Below, piece by piece: positions 13,301 through 24,003 of a stretch of 64,000 bases of DNA. The position numbers and the translations under genes are program-made. Location of the stretch: contig VWZP01010435.1 of assembly GCA_013396995.1 (NCBI GenBank), positions 415,321 to 479,320 of the forward strand, given 5' to 3'. The DNA is from Dicaeum eximium (lineage: Eukaryota > Chordata > Aves > Passeriformes > Dicaeidae). How positions within the stretch are numbered: the stretch's first letter is position 1; every line of letters starts with the position of its first letter. Below the pieces are notes generated by a model, which had not been told where the DNA came from, searched no databases, and worked only from the letters and a program-made list of their open reading frames with translations.

Positions 13301-16300
13301 AAAAGGTGCATTTCCCTCTGGGATCACCCCAGGGAAAACTCTTCCCTTCCCACCGTGCTGGGCACAGGCAGGAGATGCCAGGAGGGCACCAAACCATCTT
13401 TGAGTTGTGCCTGCAGTTCACCAGGCGATGATTTGTTGGGTGGAAGGGAAATTTAAGTTACACCAGCACCACTGCTGTCCTCTGGCTGCAGCAGAACTCC
13501 AGGAAACACCCACCAGCCCTTCCCAGACACCTCCAGAGGCAGAGCAGGGCACATTTGGGATGTTCTCCATTTTTTGGTGTGGTTGTGCCTTCCCTTGGGC
13601 TCTGCTGAGCTCAGAAGCTGAGGGGCTGCCCCAGTACCTGCTGCTTCAGCTGGTGCAGCTCAGCTGCCTGGGGGTCCACGTTGACAATGGGTTTGTTTTT
13701 GATTTTCCTGGCCCTGTCGGCGTAGCGCAGCGTGTTCAGCGTCTCCTCCAGGTTGGAATCTGCTGGGCTCACACAGGCGATCATCAGCGTGTGGCTGTTG
13801 CCACCCAGGGAGTCTGGGGAGGAAAAGAAACAATGTCAAAGCTGTCAGAGCAATGGTGACAGTGAAATGCCATCGTTCAAGGGTCACAACCCCACACGTG
13901 TGTCCCCAAAATGCAGATTAAACAGCTGGGTTTTATTTATTTACTCATTACTTTCTCCTTTGCACACTCAGTTCTGTATTCAAGTGGGGCTTTGAAAGCC
14001 AAAGTCAGGGTTTGAAATCAAATGTTTCACCCCAGAAGGCCCAATTGTTGCCCTAATAAATAATTTCTTTGTGCCATTTCTTGCCTGGTTCTTTCAGGTT
14101 TGCCCCTCCTTTCTCTCCCCTGCCCAATATCAAGACCTCCATGAATATCCAGAATTTTCTCCAATTTAAGGAATTATTGGTTAAGAACAGATCACAAAGC
14201 TGCAAGGAACTTTGTCCTTTGGTTTTATACAAATTGGCTCTTAAAGCTACTGACCATAAAAAAAAAAAAAGGGGCCCCACACCCAGCCCAATCCAGGTTT
14301 TAATGAGGTACCTTCAGATGTGGAAAATACTGAAGAGCTTTTACACCAAATTATGTAATTACCATAAAAATCCCAGTAATTCCAGTACTAAAGCTATGCC
14401 CAAATTAAAGGGTAACTTAAACAAAATGCATTAAAAGACAAATCCCAGCTATTGAAAAATAAAGACCAGATATTCAGACTAAGGAAACAAATCCCAGGGA
14501 AGGCACAGACAGCTGGAGCTTCGTTCTGGCTGTGACATCACCCAGGGAGTTGCTATAATTAAAGTACAATAATAGATCTCTGCTCCCAGACTTCTCCTCT
14601 TCCTTCTCTCCACCAAAAATATGCCCTGAATTTGCCTTGTTTCCTCCTGCCACACAAAGTGCAGGACAGCAGGACTCGTTTTGAGTTCATCTCACTGCAT
14701 TTGCAACCTAAAATGAGAGTCCAGGAAAGGCCTGGCTTCGTTGAGGAGTTAAACAAACAAACAAATCCCTTTGCAGCAGCAGCTCTGAGCTGGGGGTGGT
14801 TTTCTCCTGCTCTGTTATTTAAAAAGCACCTGTAAATTTAGGCTTTGTCATCATCTCCTCTCACCTTGCAGCAGCCTGGTCAGCTTGGAGTCTCTGTAGG
14901 GGACGAACCCTCCCTTTTTGTTCTCATCTCCCAGAGCACTGATGACATTCCCCAGGCACAGGAGGCCTCTGTTGATGTTGATCCCTGCAGACAAAGCTCA
15001 CAGTGAGCACAGCCACCTCAGCAGCTCCAAACTCCTCATTTCCTGCCCTTATTAAAACTTTAACAAGGTTAAAAAGGCAGATTAAAGGGTTAAAGAAGTG
15101 CTTTGCTCTTTTATTAACTCCCAAGTAGAAGAAATCCAAACTCCACCAGCTCCAGCCCACAGACCTTCTTTGAGTCTGTCTCCCTCAGCCTTGGTCTTCT
15201 TTTGTCTCTCAGAGCCAGCAAGATCCACCAGGTGCAGCTTGCAGTGAAAACTGCAATTCCTAGGGCAGAAAGAAACTGTTTTATTCTCCCAGGTGGAAAA
15301 GGAGCAGCCCAGGAGCGGAAAATTCAGAGAGCCAAAACCTGAACTGCCTTGAGAAGCACAGCTCAGGACCAGGATGGAGAAATTTTGGGGAAGTAACTCT
15401 CACCAGCTGCACAATGACACTCACTTGTCATTTTTCTTCTTCTGATCAATGCAGATGGTGAAGATGGCATGGGATCTGGAGGACTGAGAATTCATGGCTG
15501 TGGATCCCACAGTTCTGGAGTTGTTCCCCTGCTCCAGGCAGGACACGGTTTCTTGGGCACAGGTGACATTTCTTTCTGTCAACCCCACGATCTGTAGCCA
15601 GGAAGGAAACATTGTTTATCCTCTGCTTCCTCTTCCTCCCACCTGGGATCACAAAAATCTCCCTCCACCTCAGCCTGTGCCTGCCCATTCCCAAGAATCA
15701 CCTCCAGCCAGGGGCCTGGAATGGAAACTGCCAGGAAAAACTGGTTCTGAATTTCCCTTCAGGAACATGGAATCACATCAGCTGCTCCTAAACAGCCCCG
15801 AGTTCCTCTGCCTGGGCTCTGGGATGGACACAGAGCTCCCCAGGGCTCCAGGGACAAGTCCATGGATATCCCAGGCCAGGCTGGGAGCTGTGCCAGTCAC
15901 AGGAAGGGAATTTGTGTAAATAAAGTACTGGAGAAGCAGCTCCCAGGGACACAAACCAGAGAGGAGATGAGCAGGAGGGACTGGATGTGCTCCTTGGCAC
16001 TCTGTGCTTTCCCTGAGGATCCACCCCCCCCAGGATCCCTCTGTGCTGCTTCCAGCACTTGGATGAGCCTGAGGGATGACAGAGAATTCCACAGGAATCC
16101 CTTGCTCAGTCCCCAGCAGGGCAGACCTTGATGCCTTCCTTGGGATCCTCCCTGATGCTGATCTGGGAGCGCTCTCGGGACGGGCACAGCAGGTCCAGGA
16201 TGTCCTCGTTGTAGATCTGCAAGCAGCAGAGGAGCAGCTCACAGTTACCAGCCAAAGAAAGGGGCATTTTATGCAAATTTATGCTGAAATTAGGCATTAC

Positions 16301-17648
16301 ATTTTACTCATTTCACCTTTAGGTAAAGACACCTCAGACCAGAAAGGACAGACAAAACCTCCTGGATCTTTAGGGGTTGATTTAACCAATATCTGTTACC
16401 TGAAGGAGGTGACCTCAAAGCTGCCTTTATTCCTACCTTGATAAAAACCAAACTTTTACCTCCAAATAAGAGACTTTGAGGACGAAGTCCCAGTCCTGCC
16501 TCTGCTGTTTCTCCTCGAAGAGCAGCCTGATGACCCTGGGGATGACCCCCACGCTGGGCTCATGCTCCTGGTTGGCAGTGTAGGTGCCTCCCATGGAATA
16601 GGTTTTCCCTGACCCCGTCTGTCCGTAGGCCAAGACAGTGGCATTGTATCCTGAGGGAACAAAGGGTGAGTCACGTGGAGACTGAAAGCTGCATTTCTGA
16701 AAACCACCCTTGCAGAAAAACATCTTGGTTTACACCAGCTTTAAACATACATCACACTCAGGAACACTGAGGAAAAACAAAAAAAAAAAAAAGGCAATGA
16801 AAATTCCACAAAGCACAGATAAAATTATTATTTCAGCTCTTTTTTAAGACTGGATGTTTTATTAGAGCTAAACAGATACACAGCACGAGTTCTCTGCCAT
16901 CCCAGCTCCACTGCAGCATCCTGCAACAGGATGTTTATCAGTTCATTGTGTTATGCTTAAGGAGGGAGAGGGACTTTTTATAGAGGCCTGGAGTGACAGG
17001 ACAAGGGGAAATGGCTTCCCACTGCCAGAGGAATATTGGGAAGGAACTGTTCCCTGTGAGAGTGGGCAGGAGCTGGCACAGGGTGCCCAGAGCAGCTGTG
17101 GCTGCCCCTGGATCCCTGGAAGTGTCCAAGACCAGCTGGGACAGAGCTTGGAGCAGCCTGGGACAGTGAAGGTGTCCCTGCCATGGCAGGGGTGGCACTG
17201 GATGGGCTTTGAGGTCCCTTCCGACCAAACTCCTCCGCAATTCCACGAAAACTGCGGCACACGGGCGGGCTCAGCGAGCACAGCCCGGGCTCTGCGGAGC
17301 CCAGCGGGCTCCGGGCGGGCACCGGCGGGGACAAACCTTTGAAGATGCCTCGGACCAGAGGCGACACCGCTGTGTTGAACACCTCCTCCTGCTCCACGGA
17401 CGGGTCGAACACGTAGTCGTAGGTGAAGGCTTTGTCATTGCCCACCACGACCTGCGGAGGAGAGCGAGGGGCAGCGCCGGTCCCGGCTCCGGGGCAGCGC
17501 GGCCCCCCCGAGCCCCGGGGCTCACCTGCGGCTCTCCGGGCACGAACGACAGGCACATGCGGCAGCCCTCGCCGGTCTCCTTGGGCACCAGCGGCCGGCA
17601 GCGCAGCGCCACGCGCACCGGGATGCCCTTCTCGTCCTCCCGCACCAT
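1351..17648 (-). CDS. KIF4A: KIF4A, chromokinesin (complete, 30 coding exons, 1218 aa)
   Basis: Plus-end-directed kinesin that binds chromosome arms and organises the spindle midzone. Exons: 17648-17526, 17451-17337, 16650-16460, 16216-16127, 15591-15425, 15259-15165, 14984-14865, 13813-13638, 13150-13089, 12448-12313, 11861-11803, 11625-11520, 10886-10821, 10555-10370, 10004-9901, 9672-9528, 9078-8968, 8488-8405, 7837-7724, 7528-7373, 6847-6753, 6407-6278, 5572-5402, 5043-4936, 4767-4690, 4606-4505, 3845-3696, 2913-2797, 2143-2021, 1527-1351. The motor domain has P-loop GQTGSGKT (89-96), NSQSSRSH (207-214) and DLAGSE (241-246). A long coiled coil follows. The KIF4 cysteine-rich domain (CSCKGRCGNRQCGC...) starts at 1081 and a basic GKKKKR tail lies near the C-terminus. 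Exon lengths sum to 3657 nt, in frame throughout; the human protein is 1232 aa. The start is MVREDEKGIPVRV; an AG just 5' of it (exon edge about 17655) suggests an upstream noncoding exon. The gene is head-to-head with PDZD11. One cysteine of the human cysteine-rich domain is serine here. Confidence 0.97.
6970..7175 (-). mobile_element. CR1 LINE fragment in a KIF4A intron
   Basis: Plus-strand text runs 'aggttggaaaagctctccca' ... 'atcgagtccaactgt' ... 'ccacttccctgggcagcctg'. This is the reverse complement of a CR1 3' region. It lies between the exons at 6847 and 7373. Borders are approximate. Confidence 0.6.
12555..12690 (-). mobile_element. CR1 LINE 3' end fragment
   Basis: 'aatggtttgggagggaaag' ... 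'ccatgggcagggacactttc' ... 'ccttggacacttccag' matches the reverse complement of the CR1 tail. It is inside the KIF4A intron between the exons at 12448 and 13089. Confidence 0.65.
16955..17232 (+). mobile_element. CR1 LINE 3' end, fairly complete
   Basis: Carries the ordered CR1 tail blocks: 'gggaaatggcttcccactgc', 'ggcacagggtgcccagagca', 'gtgtccaagaccagctggga', 'ccatggcaggggtggcactg' and 'gaggtcccttccgaccaa'. It lies in KIF4A intron 2 on the strand opposite to the gene. Confidence 0.8.
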
Positions 17649-17656
17649 CACCAGCC

Positions 17657-18055
17657 TGCGGGAAGCGAGCGCCGTGAGGCGGGCCGGGCACGGAGCCCCC
17701 CGGGGAGCCCCGCGGCCGGGCCCGGGCTGGGGTGGGGTGGGGCGGGCTGNNNNNNNNNNNNNNNNNNNNNNNNNNNNNNNNNNNNNNNNNNNNNNNNNNN
17801 NNNNNNNNNNNNNNNNNNNNNNNNNNNNNNNNNNNNNNNNNNNNNNNNNNNNNNNNNNNNNNNNNNNNNNNNNNNNNNNNNNNNNNNNNNNNNNNNNNNN
17901 NNNNNNNNNNNNNNNNNNNNNNNNNNNNNNNNNNNNNNNNNNNNNNNNNNNNNNNNNNNNNNNNNNNNNNNNNNNNGGGGGGAGCGGGGCCCGGCCCGGC
18001 GCGGGGGGGCCCGGCCCGGCCCGGCCCCGGCTGAGCCGCCGCGCGTCCCCCGCAG
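17657..18055. promoter_or_regulatory. Shared GC-rich promoter of KIF4A (-) and PDZD11 (+)
   Basis: The two genes start head-to-head less than about 400 bases apart in very CpG-rich DNA, the layout of a bidirectional promoter. G-run tracts flank the unresolved part: GGG/GGGG runs at about 17727-17746, and long G and C runs at 17977-18030. No TATA box is visible in the sequenced part. Transcription starts cannot be placed because of the gap. Confidence 0.6.
17750..17976. other. Assembly gap (227 N)
   Basis: A run of N bases. By position it should contain PDZD11 exon 1, encoding about the first 29 residues, and probably the first noncoding exon of KIF4A. The real length may differ from 227. Confidence 0.99.
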
Positions 18056-19745
18056 CGCGTTTATCACCCCGACTACAACAACGAGCTCACGCAGTTCCTG
18101 CCCCGCACCATCGTCCTCAAGAAGCCGCCCGGGGCGCAGGTGAGGCGGGCCCGGCTCCTGCAGCGTTCCCGGCAAAAGGCGGCGGTGGGATCGCGATATT
18201 CCCGACCGGCAGCGGCCCGGGGCAGGGAGCTGCTGTGCTGGGCGGGGTGGCAGGTCCAGGGCGGCGGCAAGGGGAGGGGACGGGCTGTTCCCGGTGTGGG
18301 ATTTGGGATGTGGAGCTGCCGGAGGATGGGAGCGGCGCCCTCGGGTGTTCCCGGCGGCAGGAATTGGGAGAGAGGGAGGGCCTGGCGCTGCTGCCTGGCT
18401 GAGCCTGGGATCCATCCGGGAGGCACAGCAGGTCGTGGGGAGCTGGGAGGGCCCTGGACGGAAGAAGAGTCCTGGGGAATGGAAAGGGAGCTGGGCCAAG
18501 GGAAGGGTCTGGTGGCTGCATTTATTTCCCTGCTGGCTTTTCCCGCAGCTGGGCTTCAACATCCGGGGAGGAAAAGCCTCGCAGTTGGGAATCTTCATCT
18601 CCAAGGTGTGTCCGTCCTTGTGCTGAGCCCGCCGGGCGTGCAGGGGGCTCCGGCTGCCTCACACCCCCTGACCTGGGGCTGGGACTTGCCACAAAATCCT
18701 CACAACGTCCTGCACCACTCCCTGATCTGTTCCCAGCCCCTGGAGCTGCTCCCGGGCAGTGTGGGGGGGAGCTGTGGGAGATCCCTGCTGCCATCCCCGC
18801 TCTCCCTTCCAGGTGATTCTCGACTCGGACGCTCACAGGGCCGGGCTGCAGGAGGGGGACCAGGTGCTCTCGGTGAACGACGTGGATTTCCAGGACATTG
18901 AGCACAGCAAGGTGAGCGCTGGGATGGGGAGCCCACCTCCTTCCAGCCTCCCAGCCCAGCACAGAAGCCATGGATTGCTCCTTCTTGTTCTGCAGGCCGT
19001 GGAGATCCTGAAGACGGCGCGGGAGATCACGATGCGCGTCCGGTACTTCCCCTACAGTGAGTGCCCGGCCCTGGAACCCTCCTTGGGAAGCAAACTGCCA
19101 TGGATCCCTGCCCAGTCCAGCCCAGTTTAGCAGCCCAAGGTCACTGACTGGTGATCTGGGATCAGGCACCAGGATAATGAGGCCTGGCTTCATCTGCCTG
19201 TGTAGGAAAACCCCGAGAGCGGGAAGGTGGGGGAATGGGAAGGTTAATTTAGAGCTCATTAATTTAAGCTAATTATCCTCAAATAACATAGGAAGGAGCT
19301 CTGGCACAAGTGGATATCTTGCCAGTGGTGGATATCCCTCCCTAAGGATGTTTGAATCGGGAGTGAAGGGAAGGACTGGGTTAACTCCCAGCTTCTGCAC
19401 CCATAAAGTTCCAAGATTTAAGGGATAAAAGAAGGGAGAAGTCAAGCCAAACAAGGATTCCTCATAGAATGGAAAGTGGCCATTAAAAAGAAAAAAAAAA
19501 AAAAAACTAGTAGGGGAAGAGGGGTCTTCAAACAAATCATTTCAAACAAATAATTTTGCTCTGAACACCCTGAAATCTCTTGAAATGACTGGTGAGGGTG
19601 CACTTCTAAAGCCAGAGGGGCTCAGACACTGCCTCCACGTGGGAATGTGTGTTTCCTTGAACATTTTGTGTAGCTCCCCCTGGCCATGCTCTCCTGTCCC
19701 TCCCTCCCAGACTACCAGCGGCAGAAGGAGCGCACAGTTCACTAA
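18056..19745 (+). CDS. PDZD11: PDZD11, PDZ-domain scaffold (5' exon missing in gap)
   Basis: Small cytoplasmic PDZ protein that binds C-terminal tails of membrane transporters, Ca/Cu-ATPases and PLEKHA proteins. Exons seen: 18056-18139, 18549-18605, 18813-18911, 18996-19056, 19711-19745. They encode RVYHPDYNNELTQFLPRT, then a single PDZ domain with carboxylate-binding loop LGFNIRGG and the tail NYQRQKERTVH. This gives 111 residues; the human protein is 140, so about 29 N-terminal residues fall in the N gap. Splice phases agree throughout. There is no sign of damage apart from the gap. Confidence 0.95.
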
Positions 19746-20376
19746 CAGGGAGCTTCATCCTGCCAATCCTCCCCACTCCTTTCTCCCAGCGTCTGAGATG
19801 GCTCCTCACGTCTCAGCTCTCACTGGAGGCACCACTGTCCTGCACAGATCAGCTCTGTCCCACTGGAGAGGTGCCAGGGGGCTCATTTGGGAATGGGTGT
19901 TGGGAAAAGCTGGTGGGAAGTGGGTCCTGGGGGGGCAGCTGCTGCAGCAGGATCCAGATTTTAGCAAGACTTAAATGAAGTGAGTTCTGGGCTGGTTCTG
20001 CATCCCTGGTTGTTGAGCATTCCTGAGCAGAGCACGGGCATTGTCCTCCAGGAAATTCCCCTGTTCCACTCTCCTGTGCCATGGAATTCTTCCTTCTCCT
20101 CTGTCCCACCTCTGCTCTGCATTGCTGGGTTTGCTGGCAGCTCCAGGAGTAAAATCCAGCCCCAGTCCATGCACAGCTCTGGCTGTTTGTGCCTCTTTGC
20201 TGATAAAACCCCCACAATACAGGGCTGGGATGTTTGGAAATGTTAATTACCAAGCAAATTATCAGCAAATCCAGGGGCACGTGCCTGGTGGGATTACATT
20301 GTAATGGCTTCAGGACAGCCCTGGCTCTGGACTTCTCTTCCTTGTGGTGTTTTCCACTTTTTCTGTAAAAACAATC

Positions 20377-20382
20377 AATAAA
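20377..20382 (+). terminator. PDZD11: PDZD11 poly(A) signal
   Basis: AATAAA about 630 bases after the PDZD11 stop codon; the 3' UTR would run from 19746 to about 20400. From 20400 to 21200 I see no gene, RNA or clear repeat. Confidence 0.6.
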
Positions 20383-21209
20383 TCAAATACAGCAGCCTGA
20401 ATTCAGCTTCTTCCCACGCAGGAGGTGTGTGGAGGCTGGGATGTACCCACCATGAGCACCATTCCAAGGAAATGTTGGGACAAGGCTCAGCTCCAGTCAC
20501 CCTTGCAGCCTGCAGGACAGAATTTGGGATCTGCAGCTGTCTCAGGGGCTTTTTCCACTGACTCTGCTGGAAATCAGCCCCTGATTTCCTGTTCCAGCAC
20601 TGCTGGGAAGGAGCAAGGCAGGATTTTGGCTGTGGTGGCACCAGCACAGCTCCAGGAGCAGGGCAGGACACTGAGCCAGGCTGGGAACAAGGAAAAGACA
20701 CAGGAAAAGAGATTTTCACTCTGAATTAAAAATTAGCTTTTTCACCAGGGCAATGAACATCCTGGAAGCCCCTGCAACACCCTGGGAGAGGGAAGGAGAC
20801 CTCTGGTATCACCTCTCTGCTCTCACACTGGTTTCCCAGAATCTCTGTGTTCCACAGGGAAAGAGGAGCTCTCTCCACAGGGAGATGCAGATACAATTTC
20901 AAGGTTGAATTTGTCCCTCCTGCTTCAGAGCATTCCCTGGCAGGAGTTCCACCCAGGAAGGTCTCTCCTGCCCCTGGCAGCTCCTCCCAGGGAGTGACTC
21001 AGGTGTTTTCCTGCTGACCTGGCTGACAGGAAGGAGTGGATTCTCTCCCAAGGCACGTTCATGTTAATTAGCACAGCATTAAGGCCAGCAGAGTCCATTT
21101 CATCCTCCAGAACTCAAGCAGTTACTGATTCCTGGTGGGAAAACAACAGCTCCAGCAACACTGGATTTTTTTTAGTGACTGACAAAACGGAGCTGAGAGG
21201 CACAAATCT

Positions 21210-21325
21210 ATAAAATCATGGAATGGTTTGGGTGGGAAGGATCATCCAGGGACATCTCCCACTATCCCAGGTTGCTCCAAGCCCTATCCAGCCTGGCCTA
21301 GGACACTCCCAGGGATGAAGGGAGT
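21210..21325 (-). mobile_element. CR1 LINE 3' end fragment
   Basis: 'catggaatggtttgggtggg' ... 'aggttgctccaagccctatc' ... 'ctaggacactcccaggg' is the reverse complement of a CR1 tail. It lies between the convergent PDZD11 and RAB genes. Confidence 0.75.
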
Positions 21326-21785
21326 GCTGCCAGGGGTTCAGGCTGCAGGGAAGCAGCACTGGCAGAGGTCCTGCAGGTCCTGCTGGAGCAGCAGGATGGG
21401 TCACAGGTGTGTTACAGGGCAGGGCTCACCTGAGGGCTCCAGGACCCGTCTGCTCCTGGCTCCATTCAGTCATGTGTGGAGCCACAGGGTCCTGTTGTCA
21501 TCCCAAAATCGGGATCCTTCTTCCCAAGCTTTGGTAACCTCCACCAGGGCTGAGGTCACTGAAGCATGTCCAGCCCTAACCCTCAAGGAGACAATTCCAT
21601 CCAAAAGTCACTTGTGCTTCTAGCACCTGGACATCACTTCCAGCTCATTGGCTCCTCAATTTCTTGGATTAAATATCTTTTCTTTTTTGCTGATTAGTCT
21701 TGAAAGTAACAAAGATCAGACATCAAAGACGAGACTTCCTGAGAAAATTGTTACATATTCCACATTTTACAACAATGTCAGCGAA

Positions 21786-22016
21786 GTCCTCTCTCCTCTG
21801 TCCTTCCCCCTCCTCCTCCATCCTTTCTCCCCCTTTGTCCCTCCTTTTGTTCTGTTCTTCCTCCCTCCTCCATTCCTCCACCACTCCCTCCTCCTCCCAT
21901 CCTTCCTCATTCATCCTTCCTCCTCTATCCCTCCTCCTCTTCCTCCTTCATGCTGCCTGCTCCATCCTTCCTCCTCGTCCTCCTTTTCCTCCATATCTTC
22001 CTCCTCCTCCTCCTCA
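21786..22016 (+). repeat. Polypyrimidine (CTC/TCC) tract
   Basis: About 230 bases that are nearly all C and T on the plus strand, built from irregular CTC, TCC and CTT runs with few purines. It lies between the 3' ends of the convergent PDZD11 and RAB genes. Chance open frames through it encode only Ser/Pro/Leu runs and are not genes. Confidence 0.85.
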
Positions 22017-22087
22017 GGACAGGAATGTCACACCTCGGAGCAAACCCCTTTTACCCCAGCAGGAGAGCGCTGTGTTGGTGAAATAAC

Positions 22088-22101
22088 TTTATTTATTTAT
22101 T
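22088..22101 (-). terminator. RAB41: Poly(A) signals of the RAB6/RAB41 gene
   Basis: Three overlapping TTTATT words on the plus strand read as AATAAA on the minus strand. They would end a 3' UTR of about 1.9 kb that starts at 24003. Long 3' UTRs are usual in RAB6 genes. No earlier minus-strand AATAAA was noticed. Confidence 0.5.
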
Positions 22102-23725
22102 TAGTGATACACTGTGGCTGTGGCACACAGTCCTTACTCAGAGTTACAGTCACACTTACTCGCTACAGCTACAAGACAGCGGGGCCGGACACACGGCAGG
22201 AACACATCCAGAAAAACAGTGGGAAGGGAACTATTGGATTCCACTAATTACCCCCCGCCCCTAATTGGGGTCTCCCCCCTCCCGCCCTGCTCCGTGACTC
22301 CAACAACACGAGGGGACAGCAGAGCTGCCTGAGGAGGGACAGCAACACCTCTTCTACAGACACGGACACCGACACCAGCAATCCCACGAGGGGCTATGTA
22401 CAGGGAATGGGATCAGCTCCCGAGCCGGGCACTCACATCCCTCCTGCCTCCTGCAGCTCCCCCCAGGGCAAGGGACTCTGCGCACCTCGGGCACTGCTGC
22501 CAACCCAGGGCTGTCCCTTCCCCTCCTCAAGTGTCAGGGACTGAGGGACACCCTGCCAGGGGAGGGGAGGGAGTGTCACTGACCCCCCCCCACCGTGGTC
22601 ACTGTCCTAGCACAGCATCCTCTGTGTCACACAGGCCAGGTGGGAAAGGACAGTGGAATTCTCCTCTCTGCCAAGTGACAAACCAACTTTTTGTGGACCC
22701 AAAGCCCCAGGAAATCTCTGAAAAGCTCTATGAATTAATTCAAAACCAGGGGCTGGGGGAAAGGAGGCAGTTCCCAACCTGCAAGGTTGGGAGTGACACC
22801 AGAATTCCCTTCAGCAGCATCCAATCCTCCAATCCTCCACCCACCGTGACAGGAATTCCCTGCCACTGCTCCCCTCAGCTTTGGCAAAGGTTAAAACTCC
22901 CCCAGGAGTGAAATGGCTGCTGGTCCCACCCCAGAGCTCTGCTCCAAGGGCAGAGGCAATGGCAATGATTCCATCAAGCAGCAACCTGGGAATGAGAGTG
23001 GAATGTTGGCCCTTCCCTCTGCTGTGGCTCTCCTGCTCCGCATGAAGCAGCTCCCGTGGCAAGGAACAGGAGAATGGAGACCAGGGAAGGAGCTTGAGGA
23101 GCATCCATGACTCCCAGGGCACGTATTGCCCCTGCAGTGATGGATTCCAGGTCACTGTTTGCTTCCAGAATCCCTGAGGATCTCTCCCCACCCAGCCTCG
23201 GGCTGCAAAGCCTCTGGTCCCTCCTTCTCTCCCACATCTGCAGCCAACACTCACCAACATCCTCTGGATGGGAAGAGATTCCAGCCAGGGGGAGCAGGCT
23301 CTGGGATGTCCCTGCCACACAAATGGGAGCAACAAGGCCAAAGCTCTCAGAGTCTGGGGCTTTCTTGAGGGGCTAAACTGGGAAGTTGTGAGCAAGAGTT
23401 AGCCAGGATCATCCACAGAAAGGAGAAACCAGGGAGCTCATGGGGTGTGTGCCCTGGGGAAGCAAAGCCTGGGAACCTGCAGAGTCCAAAAAGGCAAGTC
23501 CAAGTGACTGGTTTAAGTTTAAGGAGCAGCCTTTTACTGCAGGAAGTGGGGATGCAGGACTGGGGGCTGCAGAAGGCAGGGGGAGGATGCAAGGCAGGAG
23601 GGAAGGCAGAAAACCCGCCCCCCAAAGCTTCATGTTTGTCTTCCCTAACTCGGCAGCTTTTCCATGGCATTCACAAGATACATCTGAGCAGGGAGGCTCC
23701 GGGTGGGAACAGGGAAAGGGAGGGA

Positions 23726-23728
<3 letters not shown>

Positions 23729-23761
<33 letters not shown>
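23729..23761 (+). repeat. (GA)n microsatellite
   Basis: About 16 GA units, read as CT in the sense of the RAB transcript, inside its presumed 3' UTR. The repeat is bordered by a purine-rich region. Confidence 0.95.
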
Positions 23762-23763
<2 letters not shown>

Positions 23764-24003
23764 GAAAGAGTGTGAAGGGCACTGTGGTGCCAAAGTGCAA
23801 CAACATAAAAAAATAAACTCAAAAGACAGGACACTCATTCTGCACTCAGGGCTCAAACCATGCAGTGAGAGGGGCGGCCGGGGCTGCTCCCCACCAGTAC
23901 CCAGGGGTTCCCTCGCTGAGGAATGGTTTCCCAGCCCCAGAGGGGTGGCAATGAGCGGGATGTTCTCCGGGAGCCCGGCCGGGCGGGTGCTGTGGAGGGG
24001 CTG

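Noticed and set aside
17209..18604. Two long frames (397 and 318 codons) on opposite strands
   Set aside because: Both cross the N gap, where unknown bases hide any stop codons. The real genes here are KIF4A exon 1-2 and PDZD11 exon 2-3.
21648..22247. 199-codon plus-strand frame rich in Ser, Pro and Leu
   Set aside because: Produced by the polypyrimidine tract; there is no conserved sequence.
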